NCBI RefSeq assembly: GCF_040054535.1
Contig: NC_090797.1
Location: forward strand, 10,676,501-10,740,500
Length of the DNA stretch: 64,000 nt
Source of the DNA: Antennarius striatus
Lineage: Eukaryota > Chordata > Actinopteri > Lophiiformes > Antennariidae
Direction of reading: 5' to 3'
In this document: positions 15,301 to 54,500 of the stretch, piece after piece
How the letters are laid out: every line of letters begins with the position of its first letter
Position numbering within the stretch: the stretch's first letter is position 1
The notes under the pieces: model-generated
The model's database searches: none
Seen by the model: the letters and a program-made list of their open reading frames with translations, nothing else
What the model was told of the DNA's origin: nothing
Position numbers and translations under genes: made by a program

Positions 15301-16354
15301 TGACACGGCGTCGGGAGAGCAGGTTCCCAGACTCCCATCTGAACACATTTCACCCAAAGCTAAACATAAAATCACAGCTGGGTTGACAGGTCTCGTGCGG
15401 CTCTGTTCCCAGGTCGTCAAGAATCTGCTGTTCGTCGGCAAGGTGATTTACTTGGTTTCTCCCGAGTCTGATATCACCCCGCGACGGGAGGAGGAGAAAG
15501 AAGAGGAGCAGAAGAGTGGAGATGAAGGAGAATTGAAGGAGGAGAATGAAAAAGAAGAGGAAGAAGACGACAAAGACGATCGGCCTCCTTCGCTGCTGTG
15601 GCTGATCAAGAAGCTGTCGCTGATGGCCAAGAGAGAAGCAGCGTACACCCCCAAAGTTCCCCTGAAGGTACGTGCAGAAACTCACCTTTCTGCACCTACA
15701 AATGCAATAAACTAGTTTATTTAGTTTATTGCATTTTTAATTATAAGTTTCTCCTTTCTCCTGCAGAGAACTTGTGTGTTCAAGTTCATGGGAGCGATAG
15801 CCATGAACCTGGGGAAGGAGCGCCTCGGCCCCTACCTGACCACCATCATCACTCCTCTGTTCAGGGAGCTGGACAGCACGTATGCAGATCAAGGTAACCG
15901 TTTTGTCATCATCTGTCCTCATAGCCTAGTAGCATAGACAGATTTTGATGAGTTCATGTCTCTATGTCCAGATCCCACGCTGAAGAACCTGGCCCAGGAG
16001 CTCATAGAGATGCTGAAGAAACAGGTGGGGCTGGAAAGCTTCTCTCTCGCCTTCTCCACAGTCCAGAAGGAGTTTTCTCAGAGGAGAGTGGCTCGCAAAC
16101 GACACAGAGCCATGCAGGTATGATGCAAAACCAACGTCTTCGCACAAATCAGAAAAAAAAACAACTTTATTTACATTATATTTATCTGTTTTTCTTAGGC
16201 GGTTGCCAACCCAGATATTGCAGCTAAGAAGAAACTGAAGAAGCACAAGAACAAAATCGAAGCCAAGAAAAGGAAGATCGAGTTCCTCCGGCCTGGATAT
16301 AAAGCCAAGAAGCAGCGGAGCCATGCCCTCAAAGACCTGGCCATGGTGAAGTGA
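1..16354 (+). CDS. utp20: UTP20, small-subunit processome component 20 (3' part, 51 exons, 2459 codons)
   Basis: UTP20 (DRIM) is a very large nucleolar HEAT/ARM-repeat scaffold of the U3 snoRNP small-subunit processome, needed for 18S rRNA maturation. The spliced product matches the vertebrate family along its length as I remember it: [16 protein letters not shown]-type and NYIMPYAM segments, [35 protein letters not shown], and the basic nucleolar tail KKHKNK...[24 protein letters not shown]. Acidic linkers lie near 3180-3230, 3760-3830 and 15480-15580. Human UTP20 is 2785 aa, so roughly the first 300 residues lie upstream. Exons: 1-54,156-233,306-484,558-701,1153-1241,1668-1773,1864-2014,2159-2221,2408-2575,2717-2793,2977-3426,3677-3865,4393-4483,4643-4728,5161-5286,5597-5763,6164-6372,6608-6751,6833-6912,7032-7267,7366-7510,7625-7712,7899-8042,8215-8268,9027-9179,9268-9423,9496-9636,9713-9850,9944-10083,10206-10288,10426-10727,10815-10954,11166-11322,11406-11504,11603-11770,12075-12241,12386-12533,12686-12802,12898-13068,13293-13424,13515-13625,13736-13885,13978-14160,14529-14660,14735-14867,14965-15149,15251-15322,15413-15667,15767-15893,15972-16117,16199-16354. 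Codon phase is consistent across every junction. Confidence 0.95.
8340..8465. repeat. Inverted-repeat copy of a dispersed fish repeat in a UTP20 intron
   Basis: Two arms face each other in the intron between UTP20 exons 24 and 25. The left arm contains AAAGCTGTTTAAATCAATCC and the right arm contains GGATTGATTTAAACACCTTT followed by ACCATGACCTGGATAACTG. A related stretch occurs at 24726-24800 in a DENND11 intron. I recognise the wording as a common teleost interspersed repeat but cannot name the family. The rest of this intron (8269-9026) is AT-rich with nothing else recognised. Confidence 0.6.
12249..12323. repeat. (CA)n microsatellite next to a UTP20 splice donor
   Basis: About 37 CA units start seven bases into the intron after UTP20 exon 36 (donor GTATGCG). 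This intron is only about 145 bp long, so the repeat makes up half of it. A shorter CA tract at 14163-14182 sits in the same position after exon 43. Confidence 0.95.
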
Positions 16355-17757
16355 GCCAGTCGAGGGTGTCAAAGCTGTCTAGCAGACCAGAGCAAAAACT
16401 CCCTTCATTAAGCAGGAAGGCATCCCATCCAGGGCTGTCGGGGTAACTTGGTGTAACTTCCACTCATCTCTTCATGGTGTCACTTAATGTTTTCTTTGTG
16501 GGTTGACAAAGCAGGCATCGTGTCGGGCAAGGAAAGACAGAAAACAAGATGTTTCTTCCCCAGAGTTTGTGAAGTTCTTTGAAAGCATCTTTGATCTTCA
16601 AAGCTTCAACCTGCAAAAATGACACGGCGTCTGTTCTGCTAAGCATCCATCATCACTGCGTGTGAAAGGAATTGGAACTGTCTCCATTATTAATGACATC
16701 AATTCATGTGAACATGCAGCTCAGAACTGAACCTTTTATTTTCCTACTGTGAAAAGTATAGATTTGATGTCAGATTTAAACCCCACTAAATGTACAACTT
16801 TTTGTAATTAAAAAAAAAAAAGATGACATTTTTACAACCTTCCCTCTTCCGGAATCACAATTTGATAATCACACAGCTTGAAACACAAAATGGTACAATC
16901 ACTGATAGCAATCTTTACTGAGCATCAATTTCACTGTACAAGCAGTTATAAATATGCAACCATGAAACTTTGAGTGTATAGTGTTCAGTAATTACATCAC
17001 TAATATACCAAAGCAGTACTCAAAGACTTAGATGAAAAAAAAAGCTTTGATGGGGGGAGGGGCACACACCAATGAATAAGAGAGAGAGAGAGAAAAAAAA
17101 ACACTTAATTGCCTGACAAAGTATAGGAAAGGCTGCAGTAATACTGGACCAGGGAACGCACAGATGTGAGGTGCATCTGTTTCCCCCCACAGTGACAGAA
17201 CATTTCACACAAGGCAACAGTCTGGAGATGGACTTCAGTTTGTAGTTTGACTCTCAGTTCCTGTTTGTGCCCCAATGGGAAAACAAAACTGCCTCCCAGT
17301 GGATCCTCACAGCATCTTTTTATTTACATAAGTACATAAGTGCCCGTTACACGCTGTGTGACTGATTTTACCTCTCTGGGAGAAGATGACGCTGACACTG
17401 TCCAGCACACACTCTTGTGAGCGCTGACACTACTGGATGAGCTGAGAAATGCGCTGCATTTTACGTCCAGAAGCGGAACGTTGGGGGGGGGGGGTTAGTG
17501 CACTCCAACATGCACAACACTGCAGGTATTAACTTCTCTTGCATCGTCGGCATCAGGAGGGATTGGTCTTATTGTGTCCGGTCCAGACGTTACTGCAGCC
17601 TTTCCGAGTCCCGGGAAGGAAAGGCGTTGGGAGAGCTCGGCCAAGGCTTCAGGTGGTTAGAGACAGAGGAGTGTAATCGCTGGTCCAGTGGAAATTGGGA
17701 GGGATCCCTCACAAGGCTTCACACAAATAGTTGTATGTACAGAAGGAACGGAAGCCT
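16355..17757. other. Convergent 3' UTR region between UTP20 and ARL1
   Basis: The region holds the two facing 3' UTRs. On the plus strand an ATTAAA-type signal runs into an A-tract near 16807-16822 and probably ends UTP20. On the minus strand, AATAAA complements lie near 17318-17325 and 16735-16742 and could end ARL1. A C-run/G-run lies near 17485. Open frames here, including a 109-codon plus-strand one at 17498-17827, show no domain and lie antisense to the ARL1 end. Confidence 0.6.
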
Positions 17758-20803
<3,046 letters not shown>

Positions 20804-21458
20804 TTTCGTCAAGACAAGAGCCCCTCTGTCAATAATACGACGGACGAAAGTCTTCCGTGTGGTTGACGTGTCGCTGAATGACGTCACTACCTTTAGGCTA
20901 TATTTTCATTTCGACAGATTCAAAACTGCAGTTTTCATCGCAAATTTGTCTGAAAAAACGTTTTTAGAATGAAAATAACACAGTAATACCAAATAACACA
21001 ATAATACTCCTCTATATTTTTATAAATCATATGCGTGAATATATTTGTTTGTAAAAACGAGTCGAAAGAGCTGCGCGTGGAAAAATAGCTATTCGTTCGA
21101 TGCCGTCCGGCTGCATTTAAGACCGCAAATCTACAACGTGTTCCCAAGTGTTAAACAAGCATTCTCCAAGATGGGAGTGTGACAGTAACTAGTGGGTGGG
21201 TGTGAATGCAGCTCACATCAGACGAAGGAGTTGTCCTCTCTGAACACAGTCAAATTTATGATCACCTGAAGACACATTTTAAAGCTACACGTGAAAGCCG
21301 TGACTTGTACCGTGTAATGTGATGCAAAATGAAATCCTTCGAAGCAGTTTTGAATAACTTTCCGGTGTAGGAATCGCTCTGAGGTGTGATTATCTACGGA
21401 TGGAGCTAGCAACCGTGGGCTGAGACCTCATTTCCAATCCGCGGTTGAGACTGACAGG
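20804..21458. promoter_or_regulatory. Head-to-head promoter region of ARL1 and DENND11
   Basis: The two start codons point away from each other across about 655 bp, so this interval should hold both promoters and 5' UTRs. A perfect CRE palindrome lies near the ARL1 end. There is no obvious TATA box at the expected place for either gene and no long repeat. Whether the region acts as one bidirectional promoter cannot be told from sequence. Confidence 0.6.
20879..20886. promoter_or_regulatory. CRE palindrome upstream of ARL1
   Basis: TGACGTCA is a full CREB/ATF-family site and lies about 76 bp upstream of the ARL1 start codon. A second TGACGTG (half-CRE or UPRE-like) starts at 20864, so two ACGT cores stand within about 20 bp. 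Binding is inferred. Confidence 0.55.
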
Positions 21459-27607
<6,149 letters not shown>

Positions 27608-29407
27608 GATGACAGACGGACACCTTCCAGTGTTTTAAAAGTGGGACAAGCTCTGACCGCTCCACTACTGCCTTCTCGGGACGGTTTGAGCTCACACATA
27701 TCTCTCTGGTATGATTTTTTTTTTCGTGAGTGTGAAAATTGTCTCCTCTCTTCTGCGCTTTCACAACTTGATGGCAAGGCTGGCACTGACAGTCCTCTTA
27801 CGTTTGGATTACTCATCCTTGATTAGAAGTGCTTCACTGGATTACAGCTACAGTATTGTGATGGTAACATCCAATAAATACTGAAGTGGCCTAAACTCTT
27901 TATGGAAATGAAGCGGAATGAGTTAGAGTCCCACATTGATTGGGAGATGTTCAGAAAACGTGTTGAGGGTTGTGAAATGACTGTAAATACCCCGATCTTC
28001 TTTCTGTACAGTTTTGTCAACGTGTGATATGGGCGTGCCTCTCTGCCAGTGTTGATTTCTTAGCATCAAGTGCTGGATTTAAATGTCTTATTTTTAATTG
28101 TCTCTCAATCAGGGCCTCTTTTCTTCAAATCGAACATATGTCCATACAAGCAGGTTGAACCATCTTCAGGAGCGTTAGCACTGATGATCACAGACAAGGT
28201 GGTGTGCTCAAGTATGTAGAGGCCATGTCTCTTTGCTCACTTGAATCTTTCAGTTCAAATGAATAGTCTTAAGTAATCTTTGTGTAGTCCTGACTGTTTC
28301 TCCTAAATGTCTTGTGTTTCTACTCCAGTTTAGAGACTCAAAGTTTACCTTTTTTTTGCCACTTTTTATATTTCATGTTGACTTTAAAGTTGTGTGAAAC
28401 AAGATTTGACCACTAGAGGTCAGAAAATCTGACAAATGAGAGCAACAAGCTTCTCTGCTTGATTACTGACCTGCTGAGTTTTTAATGGCTTGTGTTGCTC
28501 ACAGTAGTCTAAGTGAACATACAACACTGGAACATTAGCATTCACACAACAGAGCGTTTTTGTCTGTTGGTTGATTTGAGCTCTCTAATGAAACAAACTG
28601 AAGACGGACTGCAACACTTCAACACCAAAGCTACATTTTTTTGCTTGTAGACTATTTCGTCAAAAATCAGTACCATGTTTTTTTTAAAGAATCAGTTGGC
28701 ATATTACGATACTCAAATGTATTTTAATTTTCCCCCACAAAAACATTAAAACAAGGTTGTCTTTAATGTCGGTCAGTACACCTCCATAAATGAGGTGTAG
28801 TTCGCAAATAGAAAAGACCGAGGTTGTCATATCTGCCAGTTTTCAATGGCGTCAGTCGATTGTTACACGGAAATAAGTTCCATTACATTTTTGTTGGATT
28901 GAAACATGCCTCACACTACTGTTGCTTGGCTTCATTTGTGCACTCAAGATGTAGTCTTGTTATACACTGGTTTTTTTGTTTGTTTGTTTTTACACTTTGT
29001 TCAGCTGTGAATTGTTTTACCATAAATATTCAGTTGTCGTGACATCTGTGAAGAAATGGATCAATTGAATGTGCTTTTTTTTAAAAAGGAAATTAGGATC
29101 AAATGGATCCTCTATGACTGAACTCCTCATGCAATTATGTGTTCAACTGTCTGCTGTAAGAAAAAAAGCAGCTTTCACACTGCGTCATACGGCACCTTAA
29201 CTGTACAGAGCTGAAGCAACAGTGTTTGTAATTGAAAGAACAGTCAATTCATGTTAAAACACCTTCCCTTTATTTATTTTACTGTAAACTATTTCAGAAA
29301 TAAAGTGCATCTCCACTTTTAAAAGGAAGACGCAGTTCTCTGTCTGAACATTGTCTTTATGGGCATGGATTATCTCCCACTGTGTGTTTGTGCTTACAAG
29401 AATACAT
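27608..29407. other. DENND11 3' UTR and the facing FGD 3' end
   Basis: Downstream of the DENND11 stop the sequence is non-coding and AT-rich. A plus-strand AATAAA at 29299-29304 is a likely polyadenylation signal for DENND11. Complements of AATAAA at 29269-29274 and 29273-29278 would serve the FGD gene on the minus strand, so the two mRNAs probably overlap at their tails. No RNA gene or repeat was recognised. Confidence 0.6.
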
Positions 29408-36865
<7,458 letters not shown>

Positions 36866-39207
36866 GGCCACAAAGTTCAAACTCCAGCCCGCCCGTCCCC
36901 CCAAAAAGACAGCAGGAGTTTTAAAATGGACTTTAAAAGCGCTCCGGCGCCGAACCACCGCCCCCAGCGGCTTCTAGTTGTTTGTTTGATAAGCACCGCC
37001 TCTTATTTAAACCCGCACGCGCCCCCGACCCAGCCCACGGGTCAGCATTGACCAATCAGATGGCACGTGGTCATCATTATACCACTCGACTTTAAATGAA
37101 GAAAAGTGTTCATTTCAGTTTACCTTTTAAAATATGACAGACAACATGTAAATTCAAGGCAATTTCGTTTTTTTAAGGTCAAAACAGTGAAATTTGGAGG
37201 AAAATAAGTTTTATTTTCTTTGTTTCTGTTTTGAATGAGAACAAATAAAAACTAAATAGAAACGCAAATAAAATTTCCATAGTCTGGATGTGATTTTCAA
37301 TAAGTGCACCAAATGCCAATGACTTTCTGTGTAGAATAGAATAGAATGAGTTTAACAGGATGCTCAGTGTTCAGTCAGCACGTTCGGGGACATCAGCCAC
37401 TTTCTTTACTATATATGCACTTTCTTCATCATCGTCATTACTGTCACTTTTATCAAGAATGCAAATGTGAAAGTTTTACTTCTATGGAGAACTAAAAGCA
37501 AAATATTCAAGGTTGATAAAATTGGACAGCACTGCAATGGCAATGGATTGATTTAAACAGCTTGGGGCAGTCTGCACCACAGCAAAACAACGGATTCATC
37601 TTTCTGTTGGACATGTGCATCTACATTAATCATCTCTTTTAAAAAAGTTCACACGGCGATAATTTTTTAAAAAATCTTTTAAAAAAAAGGAGAGGTTTAG
37701 TTAAAGACGACAAACGCTCCTGTATTTTAAAGATAGATATTTGTGGTATCTGACATAACTGAGAAGTCACAATGGGAAAATGCGACGTGAAGTTTCATGT
37801 ATAAATTAATCTGTCAATCAATTCAACAGATTAATCAACAGATTAATCATGAACGGAAACAAAGATACGCAGCTGTAACGCTAATGAAATTAACTTTTTA
37901 AAAAGGATGATTATAATTTGTGAAATAATCACAATTTTTTAATTTATCTGAAAAAAATTAGATCATTAAATGAGTAAATGTGTTTTTGTTTCTCAGTGTT
38001 TTTTTAGCATGTTCAGTCGAATGTATACATGTATTTGCTGATAGGATCAAACGGACTTTTTAAAAACTCTAATGTTGTCCTATGATGAACACTTCGGGCT
38101 ATTTTCTGATGTTTAATAAATCAAACAGATAACTGAAAATAATACTGTCCTATAGTGACTACTGATTAGCTGGAAATCTCATGCATTCCAATAGATCTAC
38201 GAACGTTTAAACTGATAGAGATGAATAACTTTTTTTCACTGTTTTTCAACGGAGAAAATGTATTTATGTTTTCTGTATCTATTTGAATATCTTCTTTTAT
38301 TTAGATCAATGGACAAAAACATTAAAAGCATTAAACATTAAACAGCAAATATTTTTTTAGAAAAGGCAATCGTTTAATACATTAAAATAAAGGATGTAAT
38401 CAGCCCTTGAACAAAAGGCTCGATCTATTTTCTATACTTGATTTTTTATGAATCCGTACTTATTTAGTCCAGTTTCTCCCGGGGTTTTGGGTTTTCAAAC
38501 GATTTTATATGTCCGAAAACGCAATAGACACGTTTCACCGAAACAGTCCCCTCAGAGAGAAAAGGTAAAACTGTGACAGAATTTTGTTTCCAAATGTCGC
38601 TTAATTCATTTCAAATCCTAAGCAAGAACAAATAAAATAAGTACTGTACAAGGGAAGTGCAAGAAGATTAAAGTACTTTGGGCGAGCATATCTTAAACCA
38701 GCTGGAGTTTAAACAGTTTTAAATTCAAATACAGATAACATAAAATTCTACTAATGCAAATTAACGGTCTGAGGGGGGAAACTAAGGCTAACAGAGTATT
38801 ATTTTTTCTGTTCCAGGAGCCAAAATCCAGCATCAGAAAATGTTTTACATCAGTAAATGTCGAGTTACCGGTACATAATAACTCATGTAATTAATAGACT
38901 ATTAGAATATTCAACATCTATACCCACTACATCCTTTTGGTATAACTTCATCCTTTATTAATTTGGGTATCGTTCATTATAGTAATTGTATGATGCCACC
39001 TAATGGCCAAAAACCGTTATCGCATCATGATCGTGTATCATTTTTGGAGGCGCATTTAAACGAACTACTGTAATGTGCTTTCAGAAAAATACCCTATAAT
39101 CTGAGAAATATGTACTGAGATTTGGCCCATATTACAGAGCGGTATGTTTTACTTGTTCAAATGTTGCAACAACGGTGTCAACACTAAAGCACTGTTTTTG
39201 ATAATAA
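36866..39207. other. FGD upstream region and AT-rich intergenic DNA
   Basis: The first 200 bp (to about 37070) are GC-rich and probably carry the FGD promoter and 5' UTR, with a CACGTG E-box at about 37064. Beyond this the sequence is strongly AT-rich, with no frame, RNA gene or repeat that I recognise, apart from a short GGATTGATTTAAACAGCTT match near 37545 to the repeat seen at 8340 and 24726. Confidence 0.5.
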
Positions 39208-39279
39208 AGGTTCCACCGAGATTTGAACTCGGATCGCTGGATTCAAAGTCCAGAGTGCTAACCATTACACCATGGAACC
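39208..39279 (-). tRNA. tRNA-Gln (anticodon UUG)
   Basis: The minus strand reads GGTTCCATGGTGTAATGGTT at the 5' end, with an acceptor stem pairing to GGAACC and discriminator U. The anticodon arm is CTGGA-CTTTGAA-TCCAG, giving UUG. The D and T arms and the A box (TGGTGTAATGGTTA-like) and B box (AGTTCAAATCT) are intact. Without CCA it is 72 nt, matching nuclear vertebrate tRNA-Gln. No run of four or more T follows within about 100 bases on the minus strand. Confidence 0.95.
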
Positions 39280-40628
39280 ATGTGCGAAACTTTACGTTTC
39301 ATGGATCACAACTCAAACGTTTTCAACCAATCTAAGGCCAGACATTTGAGTCTTTTTTTTTTTTTTACTCTTCTTAATTTGTAATCGCAACCTGCTTTTA
39401 TTTAATGGCAAGAAAGGTATATGAAAATATTTTAAAATATCGAGATAAAATAGGCGTTCCCGTCGATGCTTCAGCTGGAAACGGTGCATCTCTGTATTTA
39501 ACGGGATGAAGGCGAAATGTGACAATAATTCACACATTTGAGTCATTATAATCCGAGAATCCTATCGTTTCCGACTCCTCCAGCACTACCAGATGTTTGC
39601 CACTAGATGGTAGTAACGTCCTCTCAGCGTCACAATACGTACTCAAGGCCCTGAACATATAGTCTATCTTCCGTCAATGCTTTCACTACCTGGAAAAAAT
39701 CACTATTATATGTCTTAAGTTGTATTCACATTTAAATTAATTTTATGTAACTTAATTCCATTTTATCTCAAGCAGAAATTGCATTTGTTACTCAACCACA
39801 CTTGTCAGATGCCTTAAATTTCAGATGATCAATTTTCATAACCGTCCTGTTCAATGAAAGGCGATAATTTCTAAATGCAGTGATGCTGAATGTTTTATTC
39901 CTTTATTGTCTGAAATATTTTCAAAATTGGGTAAGCCTGAAAAAGCATCACGTTGCACAAAGCTGGCTTGTTGTTTTTTGTGGGTCCCTCACAGGACAAC
40001 AGCATTAAAAATGTACCAGACATGATGCATTGTTGTCGATCATTATACATTTGTTGTTTATATAGAATACATTTAGTTGTAATTTGCATACAGATGCGTT
40101 ATACACAGTGTGCCGGATTTTGTGTGAAATGACCATAGTTTGTGGTGGTGGCCCCTGGGAGGAAACAGATTTTTTGTCATGCCGCCATGTTGCAATCATG
40201 CTGTGGACATTTGACACTCCATCTCTTGTCCTATCATGACCTGGGGTGGAGGAAGGAATACAACAAATGAATATGGTTCCGTCCTTGGAGCAGAGGAGGA
40301 TGCAGAGTAAACCATTCAGTATTTTAGACCATGTTCTCATCCCACATTCAGAACCAGACAGAGACCCCAAGGTTCTCCACTGAGCTGCCTATCAAACCAA
40401 AGGCAAAACACCATGTACACTTTGTGTCAACATCCAATACATTGTATACTGATAGTAACAAATAATTACAATCTGATTCTATTATTATTCTATTATTATT
40501 ATCTGATTCTATTCTATCTGTGCTGTGTGTGATGGAGAAATTAATTTCCCTGATGGAGTATAAATAAAGTTATACTTTCTCTCTTACTCTATTATGTTGC
40601 ACACTATGACATCCTTGCTTTCTTTTAT
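39280..40628. other. Intergenic DNA between tRNA-Gln and a SINE
   Basis: AT-rich sequence. A 121-codon minus-strand frame at 40005-40370 has no domain I recognise. Nothing else can be supported. Confidence 0.4.
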
Positions 40629-50919
<10,291 letters not shown>

Positions 50920-53900
50920 TCTTATCCCTGCTCCACCTCAGTTTTAACTTGAAGAAGGACCAAGTGCTCAATGAATGGGGAAAAGGACTGTGACAACCCG
51001 ACTGAATAGAACTCCCTCTGCATTCCCCCTGCTTGGTGTGACTTCATTTGATTATCTGTCATGAGCTCTGAGCAGGAGGGTCGGATGATCTCAAGGGAGC
51101 AGATGCTGGCGTTGCTGTTACAGGGAGCCTTTTAGGACTGGATAGATGGAGCCGTCTCGTCCTGAAAGTTCTTCTTATGTTTCTGCTCCCTGAGGCTGTA
51201 ATGAGGAACCATTCGAGGAGACTAGGTCAGACTGTTCACTTTAGAAAGCAACTTAAAGGAAGAGAACTGTGTTTACAGACAGAAAAAAGGGTATTGAACG
51301 ACAACAAAAGGCACACTAGGATTTCCAAAGCAATGGCAGAGTGCCTTCTGAACCCCCATCATGACAAATGCCATAAGCAGTCACTGTATCCATATATGGA
51401 ATTCATGTTTAAAGGCTAGCAGCAAATATCCATCATGCCACATTACAGCTTAGCATTTTGCCGACGTATTACTGCATGATTTATGTGCGTTTTATTATTC
51501 CAGAATATTACTGGTGCTGTATTATAATCATGAAGACTGCCTATTGCATCTGCCACTCTGCTGACTAAAGGTCAGAGAGCAGCATTACCAGGAAACGTGA
51601 CCAACTTTCTGTCTGTCTCATTTTTATGATTTACACATGTAAAGAAATAAAAAAACAACAACAACAAAACCTTACAGAACAGTGAACACCAACAGTCTAT
51701 TAGCAAGGTAATAAATATACTACATGCTGGAACGGATTGCGTGACTGTTTAGCTGGTCTGTCTGTCAGTGTTACCTCTCTATAGTTTTCTGCTGTATCTT
51801 TTACAGCCCTTGATTATGTTTACAGTAAATAAGATTACAGTCATTTTGTAAACTGTGGTCAGATGGTGTGTAACTGTGACAGGTAATAACATATGACACA
51901 ACTAGTGGCTAATCTGGGTTTATTTTCCTCATGATTCAAAAAAAATATTACTTTTCCATCTTTCATGATGCCGGCTTCTTTCTTTTTGTTTGTTTTGATA
52001 AACTTCTATAAAGACAATAAACCAGATTATACATGTTCATTAGCGACTGTGTTATAAAAGTGTCAGCCATTATAGATTGTCGGAATAAAGACAAAGGCCT
52101 TCTGTCGGGACAGTCATGCGAGTTTTAGTTCTACAAATTTCTTGCTGCGTTATGAATAATCTGTTTATGTTAGCACACAGTCGGCAGATCCTGACAAAAT
52201 CGAGTTTTGAGATTTCAAAAAAAAAAAACCCAAACCAAGCGTGACATCTTTGAGTATCTGAATGTCAGCGATCATGACTCGGAAGTTACATCACAGGTTA
52301 TACAGAGAGCGCTAAGTTGAAACTATAAGTACCTCTATCAGAGTTAATGTTATTTAATGTTAATCTTTGGATTTGTGTGCGATCACTGAGGTGTGCAGAG
52401 GGGGAAAATTATCATTATTCCAGAGGCTCACATCCAATAATCAAAAGCACCTTGTTTCAGGATGACTGGTTGTCTTTGAGATGTGAAATTTGAGCTGCAT
52501 TCAATGATTTATTGTGAAACTCCAAAACATTTCCCTCCATCTGACTTTCCATCAGCATGATGGTGAGTTGATAGTAACTGAATTATTAATCCTTTCGGGT
52601 GAACTGTTGTTGTGTCACTTCATCGCTGTGCAAACCTGAGGTTTCCCCTTTTAATCCGCTCAACTTTGAATCACTTTTGAGGAACTTGATAACCTACATG
52701 TAACCTTTTTTTTTAATTTTCCTGTCATGGTTCAAACTGTGGTGTGTGTATCCTCTGGTGCAACCTGTCCCTGAACACTGGATGCAAGATGTTGAATTTA
52801 CGATGCGTATGAGTCAAACTTGTCTCAGTGGATGTGTGTTAGAGCTCTGAATGTGAACGTGTTCTGTGCTTATGTGGATATTGTACAATATATGCGGTGG
52901 ACTTGAATAGCAAATTGAATGTATATGTGTATGTGTGTTACCAGTTAGGGGTGTCTTTTGAACACGTCATGCGTGGGTCAACAGTAGCAATGATTTTAAA
53001 ATCACATAACAGAATGTTGGCTTTCAGTTTGATTCAAATGATTCGGCAACAGAATAAACATGATTATTTCTGTTGGTCTGTCACATTCGTTCTCTGCAGC
53101 ATTAAGTCATTTCAGTGCAAACCGTCACATTCCGCCTGCTCACTTACACTGCCTTTATAGTGAAGGAATCAATCCTGTTGCTCAGATTTCATAAAGAAAA
53201 CACATGACTCAAATTTGATGTTGAAAACCTGGATTTCACAGCGACTTGAACACATCTCCATCCAACACCACAGAACTGAACTGGATCTGGTTCAGCAGCA
53301 GCTGACCTTGAGTCAGACCCAGTGTCATGGCATGGTTAGAGCAAAAGACTGGATGCTGCGTGGCAACACATCAACCACAGACTGAGGATGATTCATTCAA
53401 GAAATGCATGATAAATATGATGCACATTTCTGATTCCAAAAAAGTTGATACAAAAATCATAATGTGGAAATTTCCTGTTTTTTTTTAACAACATATGTTT
53501 TTTCTGAAATTTGATTATGGCTTAGGGCAACTACATAGTGATGGAGGACACTACGTGAAGGTATCATGACTGGTTTGTGATTGTGAAAAGGATCTCACAA
53601 CACCGGCTCAATAGCAGCTCAGAAAACACTGTTAGATAAAGAATTCTACTTTTATTTATTTTCTCAGAACGATATATTTCTGTGATTGCTGCTGTACAAC
53701 AAAATCTACAGCAGATAAAGTTTCAAAACAAATACGACCCATCTAATCCCATCCACCCTGAACAAGTTTGGCTTGATCCACGTCCCACACCTCCGTTTCA
53801 TTGAAATCCATCCAACAGTTTCCTGTAAACCTGCAAAACCAACAAAGCAACAATTAGAAGGAGGCAGGACGATCCTCCTTAGAGGCTGTTAAAACCCCCA

Positions 53901-54500
53901 CCCAACAATGTTTAAGGATAGATTTCAACATGTGTTATTTTCCTCTGGGTCGCCATCCTTTCACCCAGCTTGAAGGTAATCCCTTCAGTAGCATTTTCCC
54001 AGACTAAATCTTCATAAAATTGAAAGTTTTAGGGGTTTCTTTCTGGGCCCAACCCTTTAAACAAATTTCAACAAAATCCAATCAGGTGGTTTTTGTGTGA
54101 TACTGAGAAAATATTTTACACACTGATTAAAACATTTTCAAATTTCATTTGATTGCAAACTAGACTGATATTGGTGGAACCCATCTTTGTGAAGTCTAAC
54201 CCCAGCCTACGGGTACTATCCCATGGGCAGATGTTTTGGGGTCGTTATCCCCACATTGTAGACACACCCATAGACTGCCCCTGGCGACCGAGACTAAGTG
54301 TGTGTATGTGTATGTGTGTGTTTTGGGGGGTGTCACGGCGACCCTGCCAAACACTCCTGTGGTCCGCCGCTTCATCCGGGCTGACTTTACGCACCAGTTG
54401 CGCGTCGTGCGTGCGACAACATTCTCCGTTTTGCGCACATGAAAAGGACGGATTGGACCGGACCCGGGAGTGGAACAGACCCGCATCCTGAGCCGAGGGC
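50920..54500. other. mapk11 3' UTR and the mapk11-mapk12 intergenic region
   Basis: Possible mapk11 poly(A) signals lie at 51646-51651, 51710-51715 and 52016-52021. The remainder is non-coding. Around 53740-54100 there are phrases such as GAAATCCATCCAACAGTTT and AAAATCCAATCAGGTGGTTTTT that look like a degraded dispersed fish repeat. The last 150 bp before the mapk12 start are GC-rich and probably promoter or 5' UTR. Confidence 0.5.

Noticed and set aside
40005-40370. 121-codon minus-strand frame between tRNA-Gln and the SINE
   Set aside because: There is no recognisable domain, signal or splice support in AT-rich repeat-bearing DNA.
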